Shown here one piece after another: positions 33,244 to 41,797 of a DNA stretch of 64,000 nt. The stretch's first letter is position 1. Every line of letters starts with the position of its first letter. Source of the stretch: Opitutus sp. GAS368 (lineage in GTDB: Bacteria > Verrucomicrobiota > Verrucomicrobiia > Opitutales > Opitutaceae); NCBI GenBank assembly GCA_945871085.1, contig CAMBVX010000002.1, positions 1 to 64,000 on the forward strand, written 5' to 3'. Below the pieces are notes generated by a model. The model was not told where the DNA came from, did no database searches, and saw nothing but the letters and a program-made list of their open reading frames with translations. Position numbers and translations under genes: made by a program.

Positions 33244-33628
33244 GCGGAAGGTTTATTGCCACCACCACGCCAGCTCGCGTGCTCTGAGCTCTCGCAATGA
33301 TCAGACTTGGAGTGGGGAGGTCAAAAGGTGTCGCGGTTGCACGCGTGAGCGTGAGCTTGTGGGCTAGCGACGCTCAACGCTCCTGCGGCAACCTGTTCCG
33401 ACTACCGGCACGGCCACGCATTGTTTTTTGCTTCGGCCGTTGTGAAGCAAATGAGCCCATCGGGTTTTGGCCGTCTTCGCTGAAGTAAAAGACTCGCCGC
33501 CCGCCCCCCCGTTCTCCGTCCGCGGTCCAGCATTTTCGTGCCCTCAATCTGGGGCCCCCGTAAGCGGTGCGGCTACGGCACTGGGATGAGGCGGCGGCAG
33601 GAATGCCGTCGGTCCGCGGGAGCGCGAG

Positions 33629-34525
33629 TTATGTGCTGGCCAGCGCGTTCGCGGTGTTCAGGTGTTCGACGCCGGTGTATTTTTGCGACTGTTCGTCCGC
33701 GTGGTAGCTGGAGCGGACGAGGGCACCGCTTTCCACGACACCGAGGCCGATGCTGAGGCCGAAGTTTTTCCAGTGGAGGAATTCTTCCGGCGGGGCCCAG
33801 CGCGAAATCGGCAGGTGCTTCGGGGTGGGCTGTAAATACTGGCCGATCGTGAGAATGTCGGTCTGGTCGGACGCGATGTCGCGGAGGGTCTGCTCGATCT
33901 CATGCGGTTCTTCGCCCACGCCGAGCATAATGCCGGTCTTGGTGACGAAACCGCGGCTCTTGGCGTGGCGGAGAACGGAGCGGGAGCGGTCGTAGCGGGC
34001 CTGCACGCGGACGGGTTTCTGGAGGCGTTCGACGGTTTCAAGGTTGTGGTTGTAGATATCGGGCTTGGCGTCGAGGACGAGGTCGACGTGCTCGAGGTGA
34101 CCTTTGAAATCGGGGACGAGGACTTCGATCGCAGTATGGGGATTGAGGTGACGAATGGCGCGGATCGTCATGGCCCAGACGGCGGCACCCCCATCGGCGA
34201 GTTCGTCGCGGGCGACACTGGTGATGACGCAGTGTTTGAGATTCATCTTGGCCACGGCGTCGGCGACGCGGGCGGGTTCGCCCAGGTCGAGTTCCGTGGG
34301 GCGGCCGGTCTGGATCGCGCAGAAATTGCAGGAGCGCGTGCAGATGTTGCCAAGGATCATGACCGTGGCGGTCCCGCGGGACCAGCATTCCCCGAGGTTG
34401 GGGCACTGGGCGCTCTGGCAGACGGTGTGGAGTTTGTTTTCGTCCACGAGTTTGCGGGTGGCGAGATAGCCGGGGCCGGAAGGGAGCTTGGCTCGGAGCC
34501 AGGAAGGTTTGCGCGTGGTGTCCAT
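33629..34525 (-). CDS. lipA: Lipoyl synthase
   Basis: 298 residues. Both iron-sulfur clusters are visible: the auxiliary one with Cys36, Cys41 and Cys47 (VCQSAQCPNLGECW) and the radical-SAM one with Cys62, Cys66 and Cys69 (ICTRSCNFC). GIMLGVGEEPHEI and LTIGQYLQPTPKHLPI are conserved, and a late SGALVRSSYHADE carries the Arg-Ser-Ser-Tyr motif. It inserts two sulfurs into protein-bound octanoyl groups. No lipB lies next to it. Confidence 0.96.
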   Translation of the reverse strand: MDTTRKPSWLRAKLPSGPGYLATRKLVDENKLHTVCQSAQCPNLGECWSRGTATVMILGNICTRSCNFCAIQTGRPTELDLGEPARVADAVAKMNLKHCVITSVARDELADGGAAVWAMTIRAIRHLNPHTAIEVLVPDFKGHLEHVDLVLDAKPDIYNHNLETVERLQKPVRVQARYDRSRSVLRHAKSRGFVTKTGIMLGVGEEPHEIEQTLRDIASDQTDILTIGQYLQPTPKHLPISRWAPPEEFLHWKNFGLSIGLGVVESGALVRSSYHADEQSQKYTGVEHLNTANALAST

Positions 34526-34781
34526 TAAATCGGAGATCGGAAATCAGAGATGGGAGATGAAGAAAAGGAGAGAGCAGAGTTAACCACGGATGGCACGGTT
34601 GAACACGGATTTTTTAGGAAAATGATGAAGGCGCGGCGATGGGCGAGATGCTGCGTTCTACCGAACGAGCGAGAGGACCTGGGGAGGGAGGTGCGGACGG
34701 AGTATTTTCAAGGAGGCGCAACTTTTGGGAGGCGCAACTCTGGACGTTACAGAAGGCCTCGGTTCGTCTAGCGGTGAAGCG

Positions 34782-35624
34782 ATGACTGTGCCGCAACTTC
34801 ATATCGAAAACGTAAACCGTTCGGGAGAAATCGTGACGGCGGCGCTCGCCGGGCGGAGGCCAAGGGTTGCGCTGGTGCTGGGCTCGGGGTTGGGCGGTCT
34901 GGCGGACCGGGTCGCCGAGGCGGTCACGGTGCCTTACGCGGAGCTACCGGGGTTTCCCGTGCTGACGGTGCCGGGCCACGCGGGGGCGTTGGTCGCGGGC
35001 CTCCTGAGCGGCGTGCCGGTGATCGTGCTGCAGGGGCGAAAACATTTTTATGAGACCGATGATCCGTATCCTCTGAAGACGATGGTACGGACGTTACGTG
35101 CGGTCGGAGTCGAGCTGCTATTTTTGTCGAACGCGGCGGGCAGCTTACGGGCGCACATCGGGGTGAGCCAGTTGATGCTGATCACGGATCACATTAACGC
35201 GCTGGGATTGAATCCGCTGTCGGGGGCGAACGATGAAATCTTTGGTCCGCGGTTTTTTGGGATGAGCGATGCCTGGGATGCGGTGCTGGCGGAAAAGATT
35301 CGGGCGGCGGCGGCGGCGGAGCGGATTCCGCTGCACAGCGGCGTCTATCTGGCGCTGCGCGGGCCGTCGTTTGAGACGCCGGCGGAGATCCGCATGGTGC
35401 AGGCGTGGGGGGCGGACGCGGTCGGGATGTCGAGCGTGCCGGAGTGTCTGATCGCGCGACACTGTGGGCTGAGAGTCGTGGGCGTCTCGTGCATCACGAA
35501 CATGGGCGCGGGCTTGTCGGACGAAAAACTTTCGCACGCGCACACGCTGGAGAACGCGGCCAAGGGAGCGGCGGATTTCGAGCGATTGGTGATGGCGGCG
35601 GTGCCGTTGCTGGTGACGGTGTAG
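34782..35624 (+). CDS. punA: Purine nucleoside phosphorylase (trimeric type)
   Basis: 280 residues from ATG 34782. The phosphate loop LVLGSGLGGLAD, GRKHFYETDDPYPLKTMVR, LFLSNAAGSLR and GPSFETPAEIRMVQAWGADAVGMSSVPE mark the PNP/MTAP type II family, with the purine-binding Asn in SCITNMGAGLS. It phosphorolyses inosine or guanosine for purine salvage. The 256-bp leader contains two close copies of ggaggcgcaact (about 34714-34741). lysS follows after 159 bp that contain a palindromic repeat. Confidence 0.93.
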   Translation: MTVPQLHIENVNRSGEIVTAALAGRRPRVALVLGSGLGGLADRVAEAVTVPYAELPGFPVLTVPGHAGALVAGLLSGVPVIVLQGRKHFYETDDPYPLKTMVRTLRAVGVELLFLSNAAGSLRAHIGVSQLMLITDHINALGLNPLSGANDEIFGPRFFGMSDAWDAVLAEKIRAAAAAERIPLHSGVYLALRGPSFETPAEIRMVQAWGADAVGMSSVPECLIARHCGLRVVGVSCITNMGAGLSDEKLSHAHTLENAAKGAADFERLVMAAVPLLVTV

Positions 35625-35648
35625 TCGGGTGGGTTTCCAGCCGCCCAT

Positions 35649-35701
35649 GCACGGCGACAGGATGGTCGCCGGTCCGCCGGAAGCGTGTCCGCTGCGGACA
35701 C
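35649..35701. repeat. Dispersed palindromic repeat upstream of lysS
   Basis: The segment gcacggcgacagg-ggtcgccg-tcc (35649-35687) recurs with few differences at 52281-52318. It holds two small hairpins, ggcgac/gtcgcc and gtgtccg-ctg-cggacac (35685-35701). Confidence 0.6.
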
Positions 35702-35783
35702 GGACCACCACAAGATGCGCCCCTGGCCTGGGCGGAGTTTCCGTTTGCGCAAGGGCGCGCCGCATGGCTTGGTCTTCGTTTCC

Positions 35784-37262
35784 ATGAGCGATTCACCTCT
35801 GCCGGATATTTCCCACGACCAACATGCCGTGCGGCGCAACAAACTCGCCGAGATGCGCGCGGGCGGGTTTGACCCGTTTCGGGCCAATGTCGCGACCACG
35901 CATTTTTCGGCCGACGCGATCAAACTGCACGTCGCCGGCCAAGACAATGCGGTGACGGTGACGGTCGCGGGGCGGCTGGTGACGATCCGTGACATGGGGA
36001 AGAGCCAGTTCGTCAAAATTCTCGATCAGCAGGGGCAAATTCAGCTTTATGTGAAGAAAGACGTCGTCGGCGAGGTGGCTTACGCGGCATTTAAGAAACT
36101 GGATTTGGGCGATATTTTGGGCGCGAAGGGCACGTTGTTCATGACGAAGACCGGTGAGATCACGGTGCGTGTGGAGAGCTACACCCTCGTCGCGAAGGCC
36201 CTGCATCCGTTGCCGGAGAAGTGGCATGGCCTGAGCGATCCGGAGCAGGTTTATCGCCAGCGGTATTTGGATCTAATCGTGAACGCGGAGTCGCGCGCGC
36301 GGCTGCTGCTGCGGTCGCGGATCGTGTCGCACATCCGGCGGTTCCTCGAGGCCCAGCAGTTCATCGAGGTGGAGACGCCGGTGTTGGAGAACACGGCGGG
36401 TGGTGCGGCGGCGCGGCCGTTCAAGACGCACCACAATGCGCTCGATGTGGATTTTTTCCTCCGCATCGCGACGGAGCTGCGGCTGAAACGACTGCTTGTG
36501 GGCGGCTTTGATCGGGTGTTTGAAATTGGGCGAATTTTTCGCAACGAAGGCGTGTCGCGGAAGCACAATCCCGAGTTCACCATGCTCGAGGTCTACCAAG
36601 CCTACAGCGATCACCGCGGGATGATGACGCTCATCAAAGATATGCTCACGACGCTGTGTCGCGACGTGCTCGGGACGACGAAGATCAAACACGCGGCGAG
36701 CGGCCAGGAAATCGACTTCGCGGGCGAGTGGCGGGAAGTGAACTACAAGGATTTGATTCGCGAGGCGACAGGCGACGCAGAGTGGTTTGCGCGCAGCAAG
36801 GCGGACAAGATCGCGGGCGCGGAAAAGCTCGGGCTGTCGGTGAGCCCGGCGTGGGAAGAGTTTGAAATTACGAACGAGATTTTCTCGAAGAAGATCGAGC
36901 CGACGCTGATCCAGCCGACGTTTGTGCTGAAGTTGCCGAAGGAGCTTTGTCCGCTGGCCAAGATCACGCTCGACGATCCGACGACGATCGACGTGTTCGA
37001 ACTGACGATTGGCGGGATGGAAGTGGCGCCGGCCTACTCGGAGCAAAACGATCCCGACGTGCAGCGTGCGATGTTCCAGGCGCAGGCGGGCGAGGAAAAG
37101 CAGAACATCGACCACGATTTCCTCCTGGCGCTGGAGCATGGGATGCCGCCGGCGGGAGGCATGGGTGTGGGCATCGACCGGTTGTGCATTCTGCTGACCG
37201 GGGCCGAGAGTATTCGGGATGTGATTTTGTTTCCGCAATTGCGGCCGGGGAGCACTGCGTGA
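35784..37262 (+). CDS. lysS: Lysyl-tRNA synthetase, class II
   Basis: 492 residues from ATG 35784. The OB-fold anticodon domain is at about 45-150 (VTVAGRLVTIRDMGKSQFVKI). Class II motif 2 is FEIGRIFRNEGVSRKHNPEF, with the active site TMLEVYQAYSDH; motif 3 is GMGVGIDRLCILLTG. RPFKTHHNALDVDFFLRIA precedes motif 2 as in LysRS. It charges tRNA-Lys in the cytoplasm. The gene after it (lolC/E) starts 91 bp later behind an imperfect inverted repeat (agtttaagt..acttaaact) at about 37264-37350. Confidence 0.96.
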   Translation: MSDSPLPDISHDQHAVRRNKLAEMRAGGFDPFRANVATTHFSADAIKLHVAGQDNAVTVTVAGRLVTIRDMGKSQFVKILDQQGQIQLYVKKDVVGEVAYAAFKKLDLGDILGAKGTLFMTKTGEITVRVESYTLVAKALHPLPEKWHGLSDPEQVYRQRYLDLIVNAESRARLLLRSRIVSHIRRFLEAQQFIEVETPVLENTAGGAAARPFKTHHNALDVDFFLRIATELRLKRLLVGGFDRVFEIGRIFRNEGVSRKHNPEFTMLEVYQAYSDHRGMMTLIKDMLTTLCRDVLGTTKIKHAASGQEIDFAGEWREVNYKDLIREATGDAEWFARSKADKIAGAEKLGLSVSPAWEEFEITNEIFSKKIEPTLIQPTFVLKLPKELCPLAKITLDDPTTIDVFELTIGGMEVAPAYSEQNDPDVQRAMFQAQAGEEKQNIDHDFLLALEHGMPPAGGMGVGIDRLCILLTGAESIRDVILFPQLRPGSTA

Positions 37263-37353
37263 GTTTAAGTGGGAAGTTGAAGTTTAAGAACTGCGTGATG
37301 GAACGGGACCAGATGGTGCTCACTTCGACTTAAACTGCTGACTTCAACTGGCT

Positions 37354-38586
37354 ATGCCCTGGTATATTTATCTCGCCTTCAAGCAGCTCTTCCCGAGCGG
37401 GAGGTTTCCGTTTTTCACGGCGATCTCGGTGCTGGGCGTCACGCTCGGCGTGGCGGTGCTGATCATTGTAACCAGCGTGATGGGCGGATTTGGCTACGAG
37501 ATTCGGCGGATGATCGTGGAGACGGAAGGAGAGATCGACGTGAAGGCGACCGGTTACCTGAGCGATCCGAAGGACGTACTGGCGCAGATCACAGCGATCC
37601 CCGGAGTCGCGGCCGCGACGCCCTATGTGAAGAGCGTGGTGGGGGTACAAGCGAACGGCCGGCCGGCGTATCCGATTTTTCGAGGGGTGGAGGTGAGCAC
37701 GATAGAGAGTGTCGCCAATCTCTCCCGCTTCACCAATCCGCGCGGCGCCCTCGCGAACCTCGATGATGATGGGGTGGTCGTGAGCTCCCAACTCGCGACG
37801 TCGCTCGGAGTTCGCGTGGGCGACAAGATCGAGGTTTATTCGCCGTTGCTCATCGAGAAACTCAAGAACGACGAGGTGTTTTTTCCGCGGGAGTTTCGTG
37901 TGGTGGGCGAGCTCTATATTGGACACCAGCAGCTCGATAGCAGCACGATCTATGGGACACTGCGCGCGGCGCAGGAGCTGTATGGTCTGGGGCGATCCGT
38001 GCATGGAATCTACGTGCGGGTAAAACCGGGCATTGATGAACATGGGGTTGTCGCACAACTGAACGCGACTTTGCCGCGAGCCACGACGCGGGCGTATTCG
38101 TGGATGGAGAGTTGGGCGGATTTTCTGTGGGTGCTGAACCTGGAGAAGAGCATTAATTTTTTCCTGCTGCTGTTCATTGTGATCATCGCGGCATTTTCGG
38201 TGATGAGCTCGCTGTTGATTTCGGTGGTGCGGAAGACGCGGGAGATCGGGCTGCTGGGGGCGTTGGGCGCGCGGCCGCGGGATGTGGCGCTGTGTTTCTG
38301 TGCGCAGGCGTTCATTATTGGTCTGACGGGGACGGCCATTGGGGTCGGCGTGGGCTTTGGAGTCTTGGCGATCCGCAACGATTTGGTGCATGGCATCGCG
38401 CGGCTGATGCAACGCCAGGATACGCTGCGGCAGTTTTATCAATTTTCCGACCTGCCGTCGCACACCCTAACGAGCGATCTGGTGCTGACGGTGGTGGCTG
38501 CGATTTTTGTTTCGACGCTGGCGGGGTTGCTGCCGGCTTGGCGGGCGGCGCGACTCAAACCGGTGGAGGCGCTGCGCAGTGAATAA
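37354..38586 (+). CDS. Lipoprotein-release ABC transporter permease (LolC/LolE family)
   Basis: 410 residues. The N-terminus has a transmembrane helix (FPFFTAISVLGVTLGVAVLIIV) followed by the periplasmic MacB-like domain (about 50-260), then three helices in the FtsX domain: NFFLLLFIVIIAAFSVMSSL, the region after KTREIGLLGALGARPRDVALCF, and the C-terminal LTVVAAIFVSTLAGLLPAWRA ending in PVEALRSE. This is the LolC/E layout: it extracts lipoproteins from the inner membrane with LolD. A single permease gene suggests a homodimer, called LolF-like in some bacteria. Confidence 0.9.
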   Translation: MPWYIYLAFKQLFPSGRFPFFTAISVLGVTLGVAVLIIVTSVMGGFGYEIRRMIVETEGEIDVKATGYLSDPKDVLAQITAIPGVAAATPYVKSVVGVQANGRPAYPIFRGVEVSTIESVANLSRFTNPRGALANLDDDGVVVSSQLATSLGVRVGDKIEVYSPLLIEKLKNDEVFFPREFRVVGELYIGHQQLDSSTIYGTLRAAQELYGLGRSVHGIYVRVKPGIDEHGVVAQLNATLPRATTRAYSWMESWADFLWVLNLEKSINFFLLLFIVIIAAFSVMSSLLISVVRKTREIGLLGALGARPRDVALCFCAQAFIIGLTGTAIGVGVGFGVLAIRNDLVHGIARLMQRQDTLRQFYQFSDLPSHTLTSDLVLTVVAAIFVSTLAGLLPAWRAARLKPVEALRSE

Positions 38587-38597
38587 CGCGCATAAAA

Positions 38598-38618
38598 TCG
38601 CCCGCAAGCGGGCTCCTG
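38598..38618. repeat. Single REP-like half unit between permease and lolD
   Basis: tcgcccgcaagcgggctcctg, one arm of the family seen at 2349-2424, in a 48-bp intercistronic gap. It is itself a short hairpin (cccgc-aa-gcggg). Confidence 0.7.
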
Positions 38619-38634
38619 CCCACGGAGGTGCGGC

Positions 38635-39288
38635 ATGAGTGGGGCGGTGTTGGCGGCGCAGGGGATGCGCAAGAGTTACCAGAGCGGTGACCGCCGCATC
38701 GAGGTGCTGCGCGGAGTGGATCTGGCCGTGGGCGCGGGCGAAAGTGTGAGCATTCGCGGTGAGTCGGGGTCGGGTAAATCCACGCTCCTCAATCTGCTGG
38801 CGGGCTTGGATGCGCCGGACGGTGGCACGCTTGCATGGGGCGGAGAGCCGGCGCAGGCGAATCGTCGAGCAGGGTTTCTCGGCATCGTCTTTCAGTCCTT
38901 CTACCTGATTCCTGAAATCGACGCGTTGGCGAATGTCTTGATGGCAGCGCGAATGGTCAAAGCGCCGGGCGCGGCCGAGCGGGCGCGGGCGAAAGAGTTG
39001 ATCGCGCGCGTGGGGTTGGCCGAGCGTGCGACGCACCTGCCTGCTCAGCTTTCCGGCGGTGAACGTCAACGGGTGGCGGTGGCGCGGGCGCTGATGAATT
39101 CGCCCAAACTTCTCCTGGCCGACGAGCCGACCGGGAACCTCGACGAGCACACGGGGGATGCGGTGGTCGAGCTTTTGCTCGGGTTGTGCCGCGAGACCCA
39201 AACGGCGTTGGTGCTGGTGACGCACAATACGGCCTATGCGGCGAAGACCGGACGTCAGCTGTTCCTGCGTGACGGAGCGTTGAGTTGA
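38635..39288 (+). CDS. lolD: Lipoprotein-release ABC transporter ATP-binding protein
   Basis: 217 residues. Walker A is GESGSGKST (42-50), signature LSGGERQR (139-146), Walker B LLLADEPTGN (159-168), with the Q-loop FQSFYLIPE and switch histidine in VLVTHNT. The MacB/LolD branch is favoured by length and by the upstream LolC/E-type permease. It powers release of lipoproteins to LolA. It lies within an envelope cluster that goes on to the Gfo/Idh gene and lpxB. Confidence 0.93.
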   Translation: MSGAVLAAQGMRKSYQSGDRRIEVLRGVDLAVGAGESVSIRGESGSGKSTLLNLLAGLDAPDGGTLAWGGEPAQANRRAGFLGIVFQSFYLIPEIDALANVLMAARMVKAPGAAERARAKELIARVGLAERATHLPAQLSGGERQRVAVARALMNSPKLLLADEPTGNLDEHTGDAVVELLLGLCRETQTALVLVTHNTAYAAKTGRQLFLRDGALS

Positions 39289-39416
39289 GTGGCGAAGTGA
39301 CTCGGCAGAGGCAGGAACGGCGGGCCGTTGGATTCGACGCAAGGCACCGCGGAGCGGGCGCCGTCGGAGTTAAGCCTGTTAATCCCGGCAATCCTCTTTA
39401 GAACCAAAACCATCGT

Positions 39417-40409
39417 ATGTTTTCCAAGCCCAAGAAAAAAATCCGCTGCGGGGTGGTCGGGGTCGGCTCGCTGGGGCAGCACCACGCGCGGATTTACGCG
39501 GCCCTGCCGGGGGCGGAGTTGACCGGGATTTTTGAGACGAGTGACGCGCGCGCGGCGGAGATTTGCGCGAAGTTTAACTGCCGGAGGTTTGCCACGCTGG
39601 CGGAGTTGGGCGCGGCGTGTGAGGCGGTGTCCGTGGTCGTGCCGACAGACAAGCACGAGCAAGTGGCGTTGCCGCTGCTGGCCCAGGGCTGTCATTTGCT
39701 GATTGAGAAACCGATCTGTGCCTCGCTCGAAGAAGCAGAGCGGGTGGTGGCGGCGGCGCGGGCGAAAGCGTGTATCGTGCAGGTCGGGCACATCGAGCAC
39801 TTCAATCCGGTGATGAGTTTCTTGGAGAAAGAAATCGATGAGCCGCGCTACATCACGGCGGAGCGTCTGGCTCCTTATCAACCGCGGGGAACCGAAGTCG
39901 GCGTGGTGCTCGATCTGATGATCCACGATATTGGCATTGTGCTGGCGCTCGTGAAGTCGCCGATCGCCAAGATCGACAGTGTCGGCGTGACGGTGCTCTC
40001 GAAGAGCGAGGATATCGCAAATGCGCGGATCCAGTTTGCGAATGGTTGCGTGGCGAATCTCAGCGCGAGCCGCATGAGCACGAAGAAAGCGCGGGAGATC
40101 CGGATCTTTCAGGGCAACGCTTACCTCTCGCTCGATTTCATGAACCAGGCGGGGCACCTCGTGAAGAAGAACGATATCATCGCGTATGGAGTGAAAATGA
40201 AACTCGGGCTAGTGAAGGTGGGGGACCTCAGTGCGATTCCGGTGAAGAAAATTCCGATCGAGAAGGGCGAGCCGTTGGCCTTGGAACTCGCGCATTTCAT
40301 CGAAGCAGTGGGGCAAGCGAAGCAGCCCAAGGTCGGCGCGGCGCTCGGGATGAGTGCGCTCGAGGTCGCGATGAAAATTACGGAGCAAATTCGCGCGGCA
40401 CAGAAATGA
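39417..40409 (+). CDS. Gfo/Idh/MocA-family oxidoreductase linked to lpxB
   Basis: 330 residues. The NAD-binding start is CGVVGVGSLGQHHARIY; EKPICASLEEAERVV is the family's EKP motif with its catalytic Lys; GHIEHFNPVMSFL and DLMIHDIGIVLAL contain the downstream conserved histidines. The LMIHDIGIVLAL pattern is like the oxidoreductases found between lpxA and lpxB in other Gram-negatives. One family member, GnnA, oxidises UDP-GlcNAc at C3 to prepare amide-linked lipid A, so a lipid A sugar role is plausible here. No GnnB aminotransferase is in the window. Confidence 0.82.
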   Translation: MFSKPKKKIRCGVVGVGSLGQHHARIYAALPGAELTGIFETSDARAAEICAKFNCRRFATLAELGAACEAVSVVVPTDKHEQVALPLLAQGCHLLIEKPICASLEEAERVVAAARAKACIVQVGHIEHFNPVMSFLEKEIDEPRYITAERLAPYQPRGTEVGVVLDLMIHDIGIVLALVKSPIAKIDSVGVTVLSKSEDIANARIQFANGCVANLSASRMSTKKAREIRIFQGNAYLSLDFMNQAGHLVKKNDIIAYGVKMKLGLVKVGDLSAIPVKKIPIEKGEPLALELAHFIEAVGQAKQPKVGAALGMSALEVAMKITEQIRAAQK

Positions 40410-40455
40410 ACTGGATTTTGAAACACGGAGGACGCGGAGAACGCGGAGAGGGAAA

Positions 40456-41613
40456 ATGAGCGGACCCACGGGGCCGGTAGGTCTGCCTCCGCCTTTGGGC
40501 GGGCGCGTGGATCTCCTGGTCATCGCGGCGGAGCATTCCGGCGATGACCACGCCGCGCGGATGGTGCGGGAACTGCGGGTGCAGCAACCCGGAGTGCACG
40601 TGGTCGCGTTGGGCGGACCGAAGCTCGCGGCGGCGGGGGCGCAGTTGTTGGTTGATCTCACCGTGTCTTCGGCGATTGGGCCGGGTGAGGTGCTGAGAAA
40701 GCTCGCTTTTTTTTGGAGGCTGCGGGCGGAAATCGTGAGCTGGATCGCGGAGCATCGCCCGAGGGCGGTGTGTTTTGTCGATTCGTCGACGTTGAATTTG
40801 AGCATCGCAAAGGTGCTGTTTGGTCGCGGGCTCAGCGCGAAGGCAGGCGGACCGACGCGGGCGCTCTACTACATCAGTCCGCAGCTCTGGGCTTCGCGGG
40901 CGGGGCGGAGGTTTAGCATGGCGCAGCGGCTGGACGGGTTGGCCGTGATTTTCCCGTTCGAGCCGGCGGTGTATGCCGATACTGGATTGGCGGTGGAATT
41001 TGTGGGGCATCCCTTCGTGGCACCGGACTATCGAGCCCCGGTGGCCTATGATCCGAACGGTCCCGTGTTGTTGTTGCCCGGCAGTCGAAAGTCGTCGGTG
41101 GCGCGAATTTTTCCGGTGCTGCTCAAGGCGTTTGCGACGGCGGGTGTGAAACGGGGGGCGGTGGTGCTCTACCCCAGCGAGGGGATTTTGACGGTGCTGC
41201 GCGCGGCGAATCCGCCGCCCGAGGTGGTGTTACGACGCCTGGGTGAGGGTGCCGACCCGGTGAAGGCCGCCGCAGTGCTGACCTCGAGCGGCACAATGTC
41301 GATGCAGTGCGCGCTGGCGGGAATCCCCGGTGCGGTGACCTATCGCACGGATGCGCTGACCTACTGGCTGGGGAAATTATTGGTGAAGGTCGACTACCTC
41401 GGCATCGCGAACCTCCTCTTGAACGAGCCGATGTATCCCGAGTTTATCCAAGGAGCGGCGAAGCCAGCGGCGTTGGCGGTGCAGTTGTGCGAGTGCTTGG
41501 AGAATCCGGCGCGACGGGAGCGGACGGCAGCGCAAGCGAGGCGACTCAGGGGATTGTTGAGCGTGCCGGCCACCGGCACGGCGGCGGAATGGCTGGCGCG
41601 GATGATCCGGTGA
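40456..41613 (+). CDS. lpxB: Lipid-A-disaccharide synthase
   Basis: 385 residues. LpxB landmarks are ALYYISPQLWASRAGR, VIFPFEPAVYADTGL, FVGHPFVAPD, VLLLPGSRKSSVARIFPVL, LTSSGTMSMQCALAGIPGAV and the C-terminal YLGIANLLLNEPMYPEFIQ. It joins UDP-diacylglucosamine to lipid X in lipid A synthesis. Two motifs differ from E. coli: GEASGD is AAEHSGD, and IDAPDFNL is VDSSTLNL, keeping the first Asp (109) but not the second. Start 40456 is used, 46 bp after the Gfo/Idh gene. The cluster lolC/E-lolD-Gfo/Idh-lpxB is an outer-membrane assembly group. Confidence 0.9.
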   Translation: MSGPTGPVGLPPPLGGRVDLLVIAAEHSGDDHAARMVRELRVQQPGVHVVALGGPKLAAAGAQLLVDLTVSSAIGPGEVLRKLAFFWRLRAEIVSWIAEHRPRAVCFVDSSTLNLSIAKVLFGRGLSAKAGGPTRALYYISPQLWASRAGRRFSMAQRLDGLAVIFPFEPAVYADTGLAVEFVGHPFVAPDYRAPVAYDPNGPVLLLPGSRKSSVARIFPVLLKAFATAGVKRGAVVLYPSEGILTVLRAANPPPEVVLRRLGEGADPVKAAAVLTSSGTMSMQCALAGIPGAVTYRTDALTYWLGKLLVKVDYLGIANLLLNEPMYPEFIQGAAKPAALAVQLCECLENPARRERTAAQARRLRGLLSVPATGTAAEWLARMIR

Positions 41614-41637
41614 GGGTGCATCTCAGGTTCTTGTAAG

Positions 41638-41692
41638 TGTAGGGGGGGCCTTGATGCCTGCCACGGCATGGCGGGGATAACCCCCCCCCACA
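41638..41692. repeat. G/C-run inverted repeat after lpxB
   Basis: tgtaggggggg (41638-41648) faces cccccccccaca (41681-41692), with an inner tgcc-tgccac-ggca hairpin. It may form a stable stem after lpxB, but no T-tract follows, so termination is doubtful. Confidence 0.5.
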
Positions 41693-41797
41693 GGAGACCT
41701 CTGAACCGATGGGGCAAGAAAGTGAGATGAGACCATCAAGTGAGGAACGGCCAAAGAGGAGTGGTCATTGCGCTGCTTTCTGGTTTTCTTGCGCCCG

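Noticed and set aside
41768-41797. Earlier TTG start for the hybrid kinase
   Set aside because: The ATG at 41798 gives a normal cytoplasmic lead before the first membrane helix; the TTG adds ten residues without support.
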